Assembly (NCBI GenBank): GCA_028678445.1
Contig: JAJRDJ010000277.1
Span: forward strand, 1-11,491
Length of the DNA stretch: 11,491 nucleotides
Reading direction: 5' to 3'
Origin: Methylococcaceae bacterium
GTDB lineage: Bacteria > Pseudomonadota > Gammaproteobacteria > Methylococcales > Methylococcaceae
The position numbers were made by a program, and so were the translations under genes. Every line of letters begins with the position of its first letter. Within the stretch, counting starts at the first letter, position 1. The notes below the pieces were generated by a model. It saw only the letters and a list, made by a program, of their open reading frames with translations. It was not told where the DNA came from and searched no databases. Positions 1-6,044 of this stretch are shown here, piece by piece.

Positions 1-45
1 CATGGGATCTGGCATATATTCGTTCTCGCGGGAAGTTTCAGTCAT
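1..45 (-). CDS. Possible 5' end of an unidentified leftward gene (partial)
   Basis: On the minus strand an ATG at 45-43 opens a frame that stays open for 15 codons to the window edge and reads MTETSRENEYMPDPM. The peptide is hydrophilic and charged, as a cytoplasmic protein start often is. There is no good Shine-Dalgarno sequence before it, only a weak purine patch, and 15 codons are too few to identify a family. If it is a gene, the IS1380 element lies about 78 bp upstream of its start and would have displaced its original promoter region. An open frame this short could easily be chance. Confidence 0.25.
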   Translation of the reverse strand, partial: MTETSRENEYMPDPM

Positions 46-122
46 TACGTATCAGTTCTCTACTATGTGGCTTGACATAACTTATTGAAAGAGAGCCACA
101 GGGAAGGAGAATATTACTTTCT

Positions 123-139
123 CCTGAATCCGTGCTGAA
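123..139 (+). repeat. Left terminal inverted repeat of the IS1380 element
   Basis: Starts CCTGAATCCGTG and pairs with 1788-1804, with 13 of 17 positions identical. It is directly preceded by the TTTCT duplication at 118-122. Confidence 0.85.
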
Positions 140-367
140 TGTCCGAACATGACCGTTCCAGCGTGTTTGTTGAAATTTAACAACCCGCTGCCTGGTTTTT
201 TTTGCTCGAAATGAGAACAATGCCCACTCAATTAATGGGCTGCCTCGCGTTCGTTTTGCCATTTTCACGGGTTTCCCGGCGGCTTATCCAAGGCGCGGGC
301 AAGCGGCCTCCTCACCGTGAACGATCATCCTGGGCTGAGACGGTATGAACGGACGCAAACCGGGCAC

Positions 368-1726
368 TCATGACAATTGTCCCGCTTCCAGCAGGTGCGC
401 CTGAACTTGGAAAAACGCCTTGAAGGCAGGGCACTGCTCGCCGCAATCCAGGATCACTTTCCGCGCTTTGCGGATGAATTGCGGGGCGCGGTACATGAGT
501 TCCTGCAGCACGGTCTTGATGCGCCGGCGTTTGGCCGGATGCCGAACGGGGCTGAACTCGCCCAGCAGTCCCAACTGGCCGATCAGGCGCAGGCTATTGT
601 AGGCCAGCATGGCCAGATGCAGGATGAGGTCGTTGCCGTCAAACTGGCCGGACGGCAGGCGCTCCAGGTCGAGATCGGACTTGATCTCGCTGTGGAATGG
701 CTCGTGCGTGGCGTGTTCACCATACCGTTCGATGACTTGTTCGGATTTCTCGTCCAGGCTGGTCCACCAACCTTCCAGTTGGTTATCGGGAAACAACAGG
801 GCCTGCCCTTTTTTGTCGATGGTGCGCTCAAGCAGGCGGACGACCCGACGGAAGTTCCGCTTGTGCTGTTGCCAAGACCGTTCAACCTGCAAGTCCACCA
901 GCGCGACCCGCTTGCCGGGGCGTTCCTCGCGCCAGGCGTCAGCCGCGGTGGCGCGAGCAGCCCAATCGACCATCACCTGCTGGCGCGGGTTCCACTTGAC
1001 CAGGTGCTCAAAGCGCCGGCCTTCTTCAGCCCAGGCGCGTTTCTCGTCGTCCTGCTGGAACAGCAACCGCACCGCGTCGAAGCCGCTGTCCGAACGCGAC
1101 AACACCGGCACAGCCGCCGGCGCCAGTTCCTGCGCGCGCGGCAGCACCCGCTCCAGAAAGTAGTGCGTCTCCAGTGCGCTGTGCTGGTTGCCGGGCCGCA
1201 ACTCCAACGCCAGACACCAGCCCTCATTACTGAGGTACGCCGCCATCGGCGTATAGCCATCGACGCCCTGGTAAGTCCGGCTGACCCACTCCTTCTGGGT
1301 GCCGCTGTTGTCCATCACCAAGGTGTCGAAGTCCAGACACACAAACCCATTCCGCGGCGTGATCGGCGCTGCGGCGCGCCGCAGCATGTGGACACTGAAA
1401 ACGTCGGTTGCCTCGCGCAGAGCCACCGCGATCTTCTCCATCCGCTGGCGCAGCCAGACGCTCGATGGGACTTGTTCAATCTGCAACGCTTCTCTGAAAA
1501 ACCGGTCCTTCCGAAAGCCTTCGATCGCCTCGAAATCGCTTTTGCCCAAAGCCAACAGCCCCACATAACTTTTGACGATGTCGGAGGTGCGAATCTGCCC
1601 CTTTGGGACAGGAAACAGTTTGTCGAGCAAGTTCAGTCGCGCCGCCTCAAGGCATTGGCCGATCAGAATCAGACCCGCGTAAGCAGTAAGGTGGCGCGTT
1701 GATTGCCTGAGTTCAAATCGGGGCAT
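368..1726 (-). CDS. IS1380-family transposase
   Basis: A 452-residue DDE transposase that cuts and rejoins the ends of its own element. Length and layout match the IS1380 family, in the DDE_Tnp_1 superfamily. Likely catalytic residues are Asp132 or Asp134 in CLDFDTLV, Asp213 in LSRSDSGFD, and Glu347 in FHSEIKSDLDLERLPS, the last being the family's characteristic C-terminal signature. The frame is intact from ATG at 1726 to TGA at 368, with no frameshift or missing motif, so the enzyme is probably active. No Shine-Dalgarno sequence precedes the ATG. The MPRFELR start agrees with how related proteins begin, as far as I recall them. The opposite strand carries an almost equally long open frame (377-1702), which I treat as a by-product of codon use. 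Confidence 0.93.
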   Translation of the reverse strand: MPRFELRQSTRHLTAYAGLILIGQCLEAARLNLLDKLFPVPKGQIRTSDIVKSYVGLLALGKSDFEAIEGFRKDRFFREALQIEQVPSSVWLRQRMEKIAVALREATDVFSVHMLRRAAAPITPRNGFVCLDFDTLVMDNSGTQKEWVSRTYQGVDGYTPMAAYLSNEGWCLALELRPGNQHSALETHYFLERVLPRAQELAPAAVPVLSRSDSGFDAVRLLFQQDDEKRAWAEEGRRFEHLVKWNPRQQVMVDWAARATAADAWREERPGKRVALVDLQVERSWQQHKRNFRRVVRLLERTIDKKGQALLFPDNQLEGWWTSLDEKSEQVIERYGEHATHEPFHSEIKSDLDLERLPSGQFDGNDLILHLAMLAYNSLRLIGQLGLLGEFSPVRHPAKRRRIKTVLQELMYRAPQFIRKARKVILDCGEQCPAFKAFFQVQAHLLEAGQLS

Positions 1727-1763
1727 GGCGGGTTGGGTGAATGAGAACTATAAGAATAGTATT

Positions 1764-1769
1764 ATTATA
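1764..1769 (-). promoter_or_regulatory. Candidate -10 box for the IS1380 transposase
   Basis: The minus strand reads a perfect TATAAT here, 38 bp upstream of the transposase ATG and inside the right end of the element. At a 17-bp spacing upstream the -35 position reads TTCCAA, which is a poor match. The surrounding stretch 1741-1785 is strikingly A+T rich compared with the gene. Confidence 0.45.
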
Positions 1770-1787
1770 TCAATCTGTTACAGTATT

Positions 1788-1804
1788 TGGAACACGGATT
1801 TAGG
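1788..1804 (-). repeat. Right terminal inverted repeat of the IS1380 element
   Basis: Reads CCTAAATCCGTG inward on the minus strand and is followed by the second TTTCT copy at 1805-1809. It lies on the transposase promoter side of the element. Confidence 0.85.
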
Positions 1805-2036
1805 TTTCTATAACATATCCACACGTTTCCGGCGATATCATGCAACTAACTAAGATTGAGTCGGGGGTAGCGGTCCAGGCGCATGGTTTGCAAGTTTGTT
1901 TGTAGTGAGTGACGAAGAGATCAATTTTAGCGACATGTTTTTTTACGCAGGGGAAAGAGCCGCGCCTTAGTTCTGATTGCAGCCGGGGGACCTCCAAAAT
2001 ATTTCATTTCGGGAGTATCCTCGGGCTGTGTTCGGT

Positions 2037-2052
2037 GGCAGCCTCGGCTGCC
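2037..2052 (+). repeat. Short perfect hairpin upstream of the DUF5670-type gene
   Basis: GGCAGC pairs with GCTGCC around the loop CTCG. There is no T-run after it, so it is not a standard terminator. It lies in the probable 5' leader of the small gene and might affect its expression or mRNA stability. That role is inference. Confidence 0.35.
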
Positions 2053-2087
2053 GGGTAGGTGGTGAAAATATCGTCAATGCATGACTC

Positions 2088-2094
2088 AAAGGAG
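2088..2094 (+). promoter_or_regulatory. Strong ribosome-binding site for the 45-aa gene
   Basis: AAAGGAG ends 8 nt before the ATG at 2103, an almost ideal Shine-Dalgarno sequence. This is the main reason to accept such a short frame as a real gene. Confidence 0.8.
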
Positions 2095-2102
2095 AAGCAA
2101 CA

Positions 2103-2240
2103 ATGCTCGAAACTCTAGCCGTCGTCCTGATTATCCTCTGGGTGCTCGGTTTGGTGTCCTCGTACACCCTGGGCGGATTCATTCACATTTTGTTGGTCAT
2201 CGCAGTGATCGTGATCGTGCTGCGTGTCATTCGTGGTTGA
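2103..2240 (+). CDS. DUF5670 / lmo0937-type small membrane protein, 45 aa
   Basis: A complete 45-residue frame from ATG at 2103 to TGA at 2238-2240, preceded by a strong ribosome-binding site. The protein is almost wholly hydrophobic. One membrane segment (roughly residues 4-19, LAVVLIILWVLGLV) is followed by a GGFIH turn and a second segment (residues 26-42), ending in a basic tail VIRG. This two-helix pattern with a Tyr-Thr-Leu-Gly-Gly-Phe-x-His turn is what I recognise as the DUF5670 family (lmo0937-type). These are tiny inner-membrane proteins of unknown molecular function, widespread in bacteria. No neighbour suggests a partner, and downstream DNA is non-coding, so it is probably monocistronic. 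Identification rests on remembered family pattern; I am sure that it is a coding gene and fairly sure of the family. Confidence 0.85.
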   Translation: MLETLAVVLIILWVLGLVSSYTLGGFIHILLVIAVIVIVLRVIRG

Positions 2241-2269
2241 AGACCACTGTAGCGACCCTGGAATTCTAA

Positions 2270-2302
2270 GCTGCAGCTTCGCACCGGGTGCTGCGAGATG
2301 CA
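2270..2302 (+). terminator. Imperfect hairpin downstream of the DUF5670-type gene; possible terminator
   Basis: About 30 bp after the stop, CTGCA and TGCAG bracket an inner stem, including GCAC/GTGC around CGG. It is followed by A/G-rich sequence rather than a T-run, so a factor-independent terminator is doubtful. Confidence 0.25.
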
Positions 2303-2386
2303 GACGGACCCGGAGAAAGGGGAAAAGCGAAAACCAGTCGTGCCTGGTTCGCACCCGGGAGCGGGGGTGAGGGAGCCGAGTGATAT

Positions 2387-2445
2387 GGATTTACCGTTAT
2401 GACGGATGTTGAGGTCCCTTTAATGTCCGTCATAAGGTCAAATCC
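2387..2445. repeat. Near-perfect 20-bp inverted repeat with 19-bp spacer
   Basis: The left arm (2387-2406) is GGATTTACCGTTATGACGGA. The reverse complement of the right arm (2426-2445) is GGATTTGACCTTATGACGGA. Seventeen of 20 positions agree, including a run of 10 next to the spacer. It could be a miniature inverted-repeat element, two abutting transposon ends, a recombination site, or a folded RNA. There is no T-run, so a plain terminator is unlikely, and I see no obvious direct duplication at its edges. Confidence 0.7.
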
Positions 2446-2499
2446 ACCGGTTTTTAGCCGGCGGTCGATTGGCCGTCTGTTTCGCTAACCCCCGATTAC

Positions 2500-2539
2500 T
2501 GAGTAAGGAGCGAGTGCGATATCGCGCTGTGAGTACTCA
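2500..2539. repeat. Nested palindromes around GCGATATCGC
   Basis: A perfect 10-bp palindrome GCGATATCGC (2516-2525) lies between TGAGTA (2500-2505) and TACTCA (2534-2539), which are perfect reverse complements. The intermediate bases pair poorly. It could be an operator-like site or part of a decayed element. Function unknown. Confidence 0.4.
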
Positions 2540-2693
2540 TGTCCGCTTGGTCGGTAAAGGGTTAGTCCGCAGCGCGATCATCGTGATCTGATAAGGAACC
2601 ACGGCGACACCTGCGACCATGATGGACGGGGTGGCTGAGTTGGACCTCGGAACTATTCGCGCTTCTGCCGCTTGTGCCCGGTAGTGGCGGCAA

Positions 2694-2732
2694 GTACAGC
2701 AGAAGCAAGCCCGCACGGGCTGCTTGCTGTAC
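2694..2732. repeat. Long, nearly perfect hairpin (39 nt)
   Basis: GTACAGCA at the left edge pairs exactly with TGCTGTAC at the right edge. Inside, AGCCCG pairs with CGGGCT around a two-base CA loop, leaving only small bulges. The stem is roughly 16-17 bp and G+C-rich. No T-run follows on either strand. It may be a transcript end, a structured RNA or part of a decayed mobile element. No adjacent gene makes its role clear. Confidence 0.6.
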
Positions 2733-2987
2733 CTTCATCCCGCTGACCTTTGCGCTTGGAGAAGCGTTTTCGTGCGACTGGAGCGAAGATTGGGCGATCA
2801 TGGGTGGTGAGCCTACCCAGCGGCAAATGGCCCAAGCGTAGTAGCCTATAGCCTGGCGTTCATCCTCTGGGCCTATCTTCAGCAAACCCATTAGAAGGTG
2901 TGTAATCCCCAGCCGGGGGACTGCCAGACTGGCGGCGAACGGACCGTTGAGTCTCTGGTAGAGTGGCAAATCTAAACAACTTCCAGG

Positions 2988-4070
2988 ATGCTGGGGGCAA
3001 ACACAGTGCTTAGCGAAAACCGCATCGACCGATATGCCGGCATCGCCATGGTCACCGTTTTGTGCATGGGCTGTTTCGCCGTTCTTCGTCCCTTCCTTTC
3101 CGCCATTCTGTGGGCGGTGATTCTGTCCTTTTCAACCTGGCCGGTCTACCGCCGGATTGAGCGGGCGGTCGCGGGAAGGAAAGGGCTGGCTGCCAGCCTG
3201 ATGGTATTACTGGTGGCGATGGTGCTGATTGCCCCGTTGGTGTTCCTCGGCACCAGTCTGGCAGAAGACGTTACCGCGCTGCTTGAGATGGTGCGGCATC
3301 TTCTGAGTGAAGGGCCGCCTCACCCACCTGCATGGGTGGCAGAACTGCCTGTCGTGGGCCCGCGCCTGCACGACCGCTGGCAGGCGATGGCGGGTAGTGG
3401 CGCAAAACTGACCGAGGAACTGACGAAATACCTCTTTCCACTACGGGACTGGGCTCTGCGCAGTGCGGCGAACCTGGGAGAAAGCATCCTGTACCTGAGC
3501 CTCAGCGTATTCATTGGGTTCTTTTTTTATCGAGATGGCGCGGCGCTATCCGAGAAGCTGGAAGCGCTTTTTGCTCGCGTCGGTGGCAAACAGGCACCAG
3601 AGTTGTTTCGTATCGGGGGAGATACCATCAAGAGCGTTGTCTACGGCATTATCGGCACCGCACTGGTTCAGGGGTTCTTGGCAGGCGCAGGGTTTTTGAT
3701 TGCGGGCGTACCCGGGGCCCTGTTACTCGGTGTTCTGACCTGTATCCTTTCGTTGATTCCCCTCGGGCCGCCGCTCATCTGGGCGCCTGCCGCGATCTGG
3801 CTGTTCGAGAAAGGTGAAACGGGATGGGCCGTGTTTCTCGTCCTGTGGGGGTTGTTGATAGTGAGCACCGTCGATAATGTCCTTAAACCTTACTTCATCA
3901 GCAAGGGCAGTCACCTGCCATTCATCCTGGTGTTTCTGGGCGTTCTGGGTGGCGTGTTGGCGTTTGGCATCCTCGGCATTTTTCTGGGTCCGACATTGCT
4001 GGCCATTGCCTACGCACTATTCCAGGAATGGAGTTTCCGGAAACAGGAATCTAAGATCGAGATCTGCTAA
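2988..4070 (+). CDS. AI-2E family transporter (YdiK/PerM-type membrane protein)
   Basis: A 360-residue inner-membrane protein of the AI-2E transporter family, the usual length. Hydrophobic segments occur at roughly residues 18-50 and 65-90, then in a dense C-terminal block (about 165-180, 210-275, 280-345), fitting seven to eight helices. The C-terminal block contains the family-typical stretch SLIPLGPPLIW, then TVDNVLKPYFISKGSHLPF, and a final GILGIFLGPTLLAIAYALF. The family was named for autoinducer-2 export, but many members have other or unknown substrates (some act in Na+/H+ exchange or osmotic tolerance), so the substrate cannot be stated. The start is uncertain: ATG at 2988 has AGG directly against it, whereas in-frame GTG at 3006 has a GGGGG run at better spacing. 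It ends in tandem stops TAA TAG and appears monocistronic. The IS630 remnant begins only about 45 bp later, so its last few residues could be altered. Confidence 0.9.
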   Translation: MLGANTVLSENRIDRYAGIAMVTVLCMGCFAVLRPFLSAILWAVILSFSTWPVYRRIERAVAGRKGLAASLMVLLVAMVLIAPLVFLGTSLAEDVTALLEMVRHLLSEGPPHPPAWVAELPVVGPRLHDRWQAMAGSGAKLTEELTKYLFPLRDWALRSAANLGESILYLSLSVFIGFFFYRDGAALSEKLEALFARVGGKQAPELFRIGGDTIKSVVYGIIGTALVQGFLAGAGFLIAGVPGALLLGVLTCILSLIPLGPPLIWAPAAIWLFEKGETGWAVFLVLWGLLIVSTVDNVLKPYFISKGSHLPFILVFLGVLGGVLAFGILGIFLGPTLLAIAYALFQEWSFRKQESKIEIC

Positions 4071-4115
4071 TAGCCCGGAAACCTTATACCGTAGAGATTT
4101 TGATCAAATGCGCGC

Positions 4116-4693
4116 ATGGAAACAGAGCGTGTTGATGTCCGGAAATTGGCGCCACCCGCCCGGCAAGAATTACGTCCAGTGGCGGTTCAAATGTACCGCC
4201 GAGGTCGGTCGATACCATCGATCGCGCGGGACCTTGGACTGCGCATACCCACGGTTTCGGGCTGGATAGGTAAGGCGCAACAGGGCCAAAGTCTTACGGA
4301 TAGTCGGAAAGGGCGCCCCTTGGTCGAGGGCCGCCGACTGACGCCTGAGCAGGAGGCGCGTATTTGCCAAGAAATTATCGATTGGACCCCGGATCAGCTG
4401 AGCTGAGGTTGGCTTTATGGAATGCACAGGCGTTCAGATCGCTGATCAAGACCTAATTTCTGATGGATCTGCCGGTCCGCACGGTGCGGCTGTATCTCAC
4501 CCGCTGGGGCTTTACCCCGCAGCGCCCATTGCAGCGGGCTTTTCAGCAAAAGCCTGAGGCCGTGGAGCAGTGGTTGCAGGCAAACTACTCCGCCATCGCG
4601 GCCCGGGCTAAGGCGGAGGGGGCTGAAATGTGTTGGGGTGGCGAGACGGCGGTGGCGTCGGTTGAGCACTCGCCCCGCGGGTATGCCCCTAAG
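4116..4693 (+). pseudogene. IS630-family transposase, broken and truncated
   Basis: The N-terminal part of an IS630-type DDE transposase. Frame one (4116-4406) holds the helix-turn-helix (YRRGRSIPSIARDLGL, then TVSGWIGKA) and a Lys-Gly-Arg-Pro linker, and stops after TPDQLS. The protein continues in another frame from 4403 (LRLALWNAQAFRSLIKT, then PVRTVRLYLTRWGFTPQRPL, EGAEMCWGGETAV, RGYAPK), consistent with one deleted base near 4401. A TAA at 4454-4456 interrupts the second frame. At 4640-4642 a Gly codon stands where the family has the first catalytic Asp (WGDE becomes WGGE). The gene ends abruptly inside the left repeat of the ISAzo13 element, and its C-terminal half is not found beyond that element. 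It is therefore inactive through four separate defects: frameshift, stop, active-site loss and truncation. Confidence 0.88.
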
Positions 4694-4721
4694 TAATTTA
4701 GCAAAAATAACTTGAACAATT
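4689..4721 (+). repeat. Left terminal inverted repeat of the ISAzo13 element
   Basis: A 33-bp repeat matching 5981-6013 in inverted orientation at 31 positions. It supplies the TAA that closes the truncated IS630 frame at 4694-4696. Confidence 0.88.
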
Positions 4722-4725
4722 GTAG

Positions 4726-5955
4726 CTAAACATGCCCACCTCTCGGCATCAATCGGTAATTCCACTCACCATGAAATTCGTCCCGTTCGATGGCGAGCGT
4801 GGCGAGTTCCTGGTCGGAAACCTTGATGCCAGGTGTGTAAGCGTTTTCATCAAGTTTGGCCTGAATATGCAAGCCTGTTCGCGTCGTGGTACTGCCGATC
4901 AAGTTGACCACGACTTGGCGACTGACCAATGGCCTGCCTCGCCAATTCTGGGTGATGTGGCAGAACATCCGGTGCTCGATCTTGTTCCATTTGCTGGTAC
5001 CGGGCGGGAAATGACAGACCTGGACAGTCATTCGCAGTTCGTCGGCCAATTTCTGCAACTGCAGCCGCCACAAGCGAACCCGATAGCCATTGCTGCCGCC
5101 ACAGTCCGCGGTAATCAGCAAACGGCGGGCCCACGGATACAGGGCATAGCCCATCTCACGCCACCAGCGGCGGATGCTCTCCACAGCGAATTCGGCCGTG
5201 TCGTGATCGATCCCCACGCTGACCCAGCCCGCATTGGCCGTCAGGTCATAGATCCCATAGGGCGCAACCTTTCCCAACTCAGGATCAATGAAGTCATGCG
5301 TCCGCACTGCCTCAGGCGTACCCTTCGGTTGCCATTCTTGCCCACCATTATGAAAATCTCCGATCATTTCTTTCTTCTTGGTATCCACCGAAATGACCGG
5401 ATCACCGGCCGCCTGATAGGCGCTGACCGTTTGGGCAATGTGACTGAACTGAGCATCACGATCCGGGTTGTGCGCGCCTTCCCGAGTCTTGCGGGGCGAC
5501 TGCAGACTGAAGTGGAGTTCAGCCAAGAGGTCGCAAATAGTGCGCTGGCTGACAGAATGCCCTTGCCGAGCAAGTTCTTCCGCCAGTCGCGTCGTGCTCT
5601 TGCACGTCCAACGCAGCGGCGACATCGGGTCACCTCGCGAGGACGGATCGACCAGAGCGTCCAGATCATGCAACAAGGTCGCATCCTTGACGGTCAGCTT
5701 CTTGCGACCACCTCCCGCGGTACGCACTCTCTGCCTTGGACCGGTTTCGGCGCACGCCGCGGGTACCGTACACTCCAGTTCAGCCAAGCCCGCATAAATC
5801 GTCGTGCGAGAAATGCCCACCGCCTTGGCAACAATGCTCACGCCACCGCGTCCAAGCTGGCGTGCCTCCACGGCCGCCCACAGCCGCAGCGTCGCCTCGT
5901 CCAGTCGCTCGGAGAGGGCTTGGTATTTGCTCGCTATCATCGCCACGGCATCCAT
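4726..5955 (-). CDS. ISAzo13-family transposase
   Basis: A 409-residue transposase of the ISAzo13 family (the DDE_Tnp_ISAZ013 group), intact from ATG at 5955 to the stop at 4726. An N-terminal helix-turn-helix is visible around residues 36-60 (GGVSIVAKAVGISRTTIYAGL) and a second DNA-binding-like segment near 119-145 (STTRLAEELARQGHSVSQRTI). The catalytic triad is clear: Asp191 in VISVDTKKKEMIG, Asp284 in ITADCGGSNGYR and Glu327 in SKWNKIEHRMF, spaced as in the family. All motifs are present, so it may be active. The gene fills the element almost end to end, with its start 26 bp inside the right inverted repeat. A long opposite-strand frame (4732-5982) is treated as a shadow. Confidence 0.93.
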   Translation of the reverse strand: MDAVAMIASKYQALSERLDEATLRLWAAVEARQLGRGGVSIVAKAVGISRTTIYAGLAELECTVPAACAETGPRQRVRTAGGGRKKLTVKDATLLHDLDALVDPSSRGDPMSPLRWTCKSTTRLAEELARQGHSVSQRTICDLLAELHFSLQSPRKTREGAHNPDRDAQFSHIAQTVSAYQAAGDPVISVDTKKKEMIGDFHNGGQEWQPKGTPEAVRTHDFIDPELGKVAPYGIYDLTANAGWVSVGIDHDTAEFAVESIRRWWREMGYALYPWARRLLITADCGGSNGYRVRLWRLQLQKLADELRMTVQVCHFPPGTSKWNKIEHRMFCHITQNWRGRPLVSRQVVVNLIGSTTTRTGLHIQAKLDENAYTPGIKVSDQELATLAIERDEFHGEWNYRLMPRGGHV

Positions 5956-5961
5956 GGCCCA

Positions 5962-5990
5962 ATAATAGAAGCCACCGCATAATTGTTCAA
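5962..5990 (-). promoter_or_regulatory. Promoter of the ISAzo13 transposase
   Basis: On the minus strand TTGAAC (5990-5985) and TATTAT (5967-5962) are separated by exactly 17 bp. The -10 box matches consensus at 5 of 6 positions and the -35 box at 4 of 6. The -35 box lies inside the terminal repeat. The predicted transcription start falls about at 5955, the A of the transposase ATG, so the messenger could be leaderless. Confidence 0.6.
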
Positions 5991-6013
5991 CTTATTTTTG
6001 CTAGATTACTTAG
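5981..6013 (-). repeat. Right terminal inverted repeat of the ISAzo13 element
   Basis: The inverted partner of 4689-4721. Its inner end contains the TTGAAC that serves as a candidate -35 box for the transposase gene. Confidence 0.88.
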
Positions 6014-6025
6014 CTGGCCCCTGCT

Positions 6026-6041
6026 GCCTGATCACTCAGGC
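6026..6041. repeat. Small perfect hairpin between ISAzo13 and the receptor promoter
   Basis: GCCTGA pairs with TCAGGC around a TCAC loop, just before the -35 box at 6045. No T-run follows, so termination of read-through from the element is possible but weakly supported. Confidence 0.3.
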
Positions 6042-6044
6042 TGA

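Larger units (their letters stand above)
123..1804 (-). mobile_element. Complete IS1380-family insertion sequence, 1682 bp, with TTTCT target duplication
   Basis: The ends were located directly. The left terminus at 123-139 begins CCTGAATCCGTG. The reverse complement of the right terminus at 1788-1804 begins CCTAAATCCGTG. They agree at 13 of 17 positions. Outside both ends is the same 5-bp word TTTCT (118-122 and 1805-1809), a perfect target-site duplication. A CCTA-like tip, 4-5 bp duplications and a total length near 1.7 kb are typical of the IS1380 family. The element holds a single transposase gene on the minus strand. The intact gene and perfect duplication imply a fairly recent insertion. 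It landed in what appears to be intergenic DNA, between the possible leftward gene at the window edge and the DUF5670-type gene. Confidence 0.93.
1810..2102. other. Intergenic region between the IS1380 element and the DUF5670-type gene
   Basis: I see no coding region of 60 codons or more that looks real in these 293 bp. The stretch is mixed: A+T-rich near the element and G+C-rich around 1981-2060. It holds a small perfect hairpin (GGCAGC / GCTGCC, four-base loop CTCG, 2037-2052) about 50 bp before the small gene, and the ribosome-binding site for that gene at 2088-2094. It probably carries that gene's promoter, but I could not pick out a convincing -35/-10 pair. Confidence 0.5.
2241..2987. 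other. Long gene-poor interval (about 750 bp) with several inverted repeats
   Basis: No frame here resembles a known protein. The longest candidate, a minus-strand frame at 2562-2969, would have to start at TTG, has no ribosome-binding site and matches no family I know. What the interval does hold is secondary structure: an imperfect hairpin at about 2270-2302, a near-perfect 20-bp inverted repeat at 2387-2445, nested palindromes at 2500-2539, a long hairpin at 2694-2732 and a short one at 2906-2919. Such a density could mark decayed mobile DNA, a non-coding RNA, or recombination sites. None can be assigned from sequence alone. Confidence 0.5.
4689..6013 (-). mobile_element. Complete ISAzo13-family insertion sequence, about 1325 bp
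   Basis: The ends carry long, nearly identical inverted repeats. Position 4689 onward reads CTAAGTAATTTAGCAAAAAT; the reverse complement from 6013 reads CTAAGTAATCTAGCAAAAAT. Agreement extends for 33 bp with two mismatches. The exact outermost base is uncertain by a few nucleotides, because CTAAG also fits the interrupted IS630 coding sequence (Pro-Lys). I found no convincing target duplication: the left flank is IS630 and the right flank is unrelated DNA, so a deletion or rearrangement seems to have removed the other half of IS630. One intact transposase gene fills the element. Confidence 0.9.

Noticed and set aside
38..268. Minus-strand 76-codon frame at the left edge
   Set aside because: It spans the junction between host DNA and the IS1380 left end, so it cannot be an ancestral gene, and it has no ribosome-binding site or recognisable motif.
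377..1702. Plus-strand 441-codon open frame opposite the IS1380 transposase
   Set aside because: It is almost exactly antisense to a clear DDE transposase. Its translation is rich in Gln, Arg and Pro with no recognisable domain, as expected when codon bias suppresses stops on the other strand.
2330..2370. GGTTCGCACCC resembling a tRNA T-arm
   Set aside because: No matching acceptor stem, anticodon arm or D-arm could be placed around it.
4732..5982. Plus-strand 416-codon open frame opposite the ISAzo13 transposase
   Set aside because: It mirrors a transposase with all three catalytic motifs and has no domain of its own. It is an antisense by-product.
4689..6013. Target-site duplication around the ISAzo13 element
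   Set aside because: Shifting the boundary by several bases either way gave no identical short words on both sides. The right flank is not the continuation of IS630, so a duplication would not be expected to survive.
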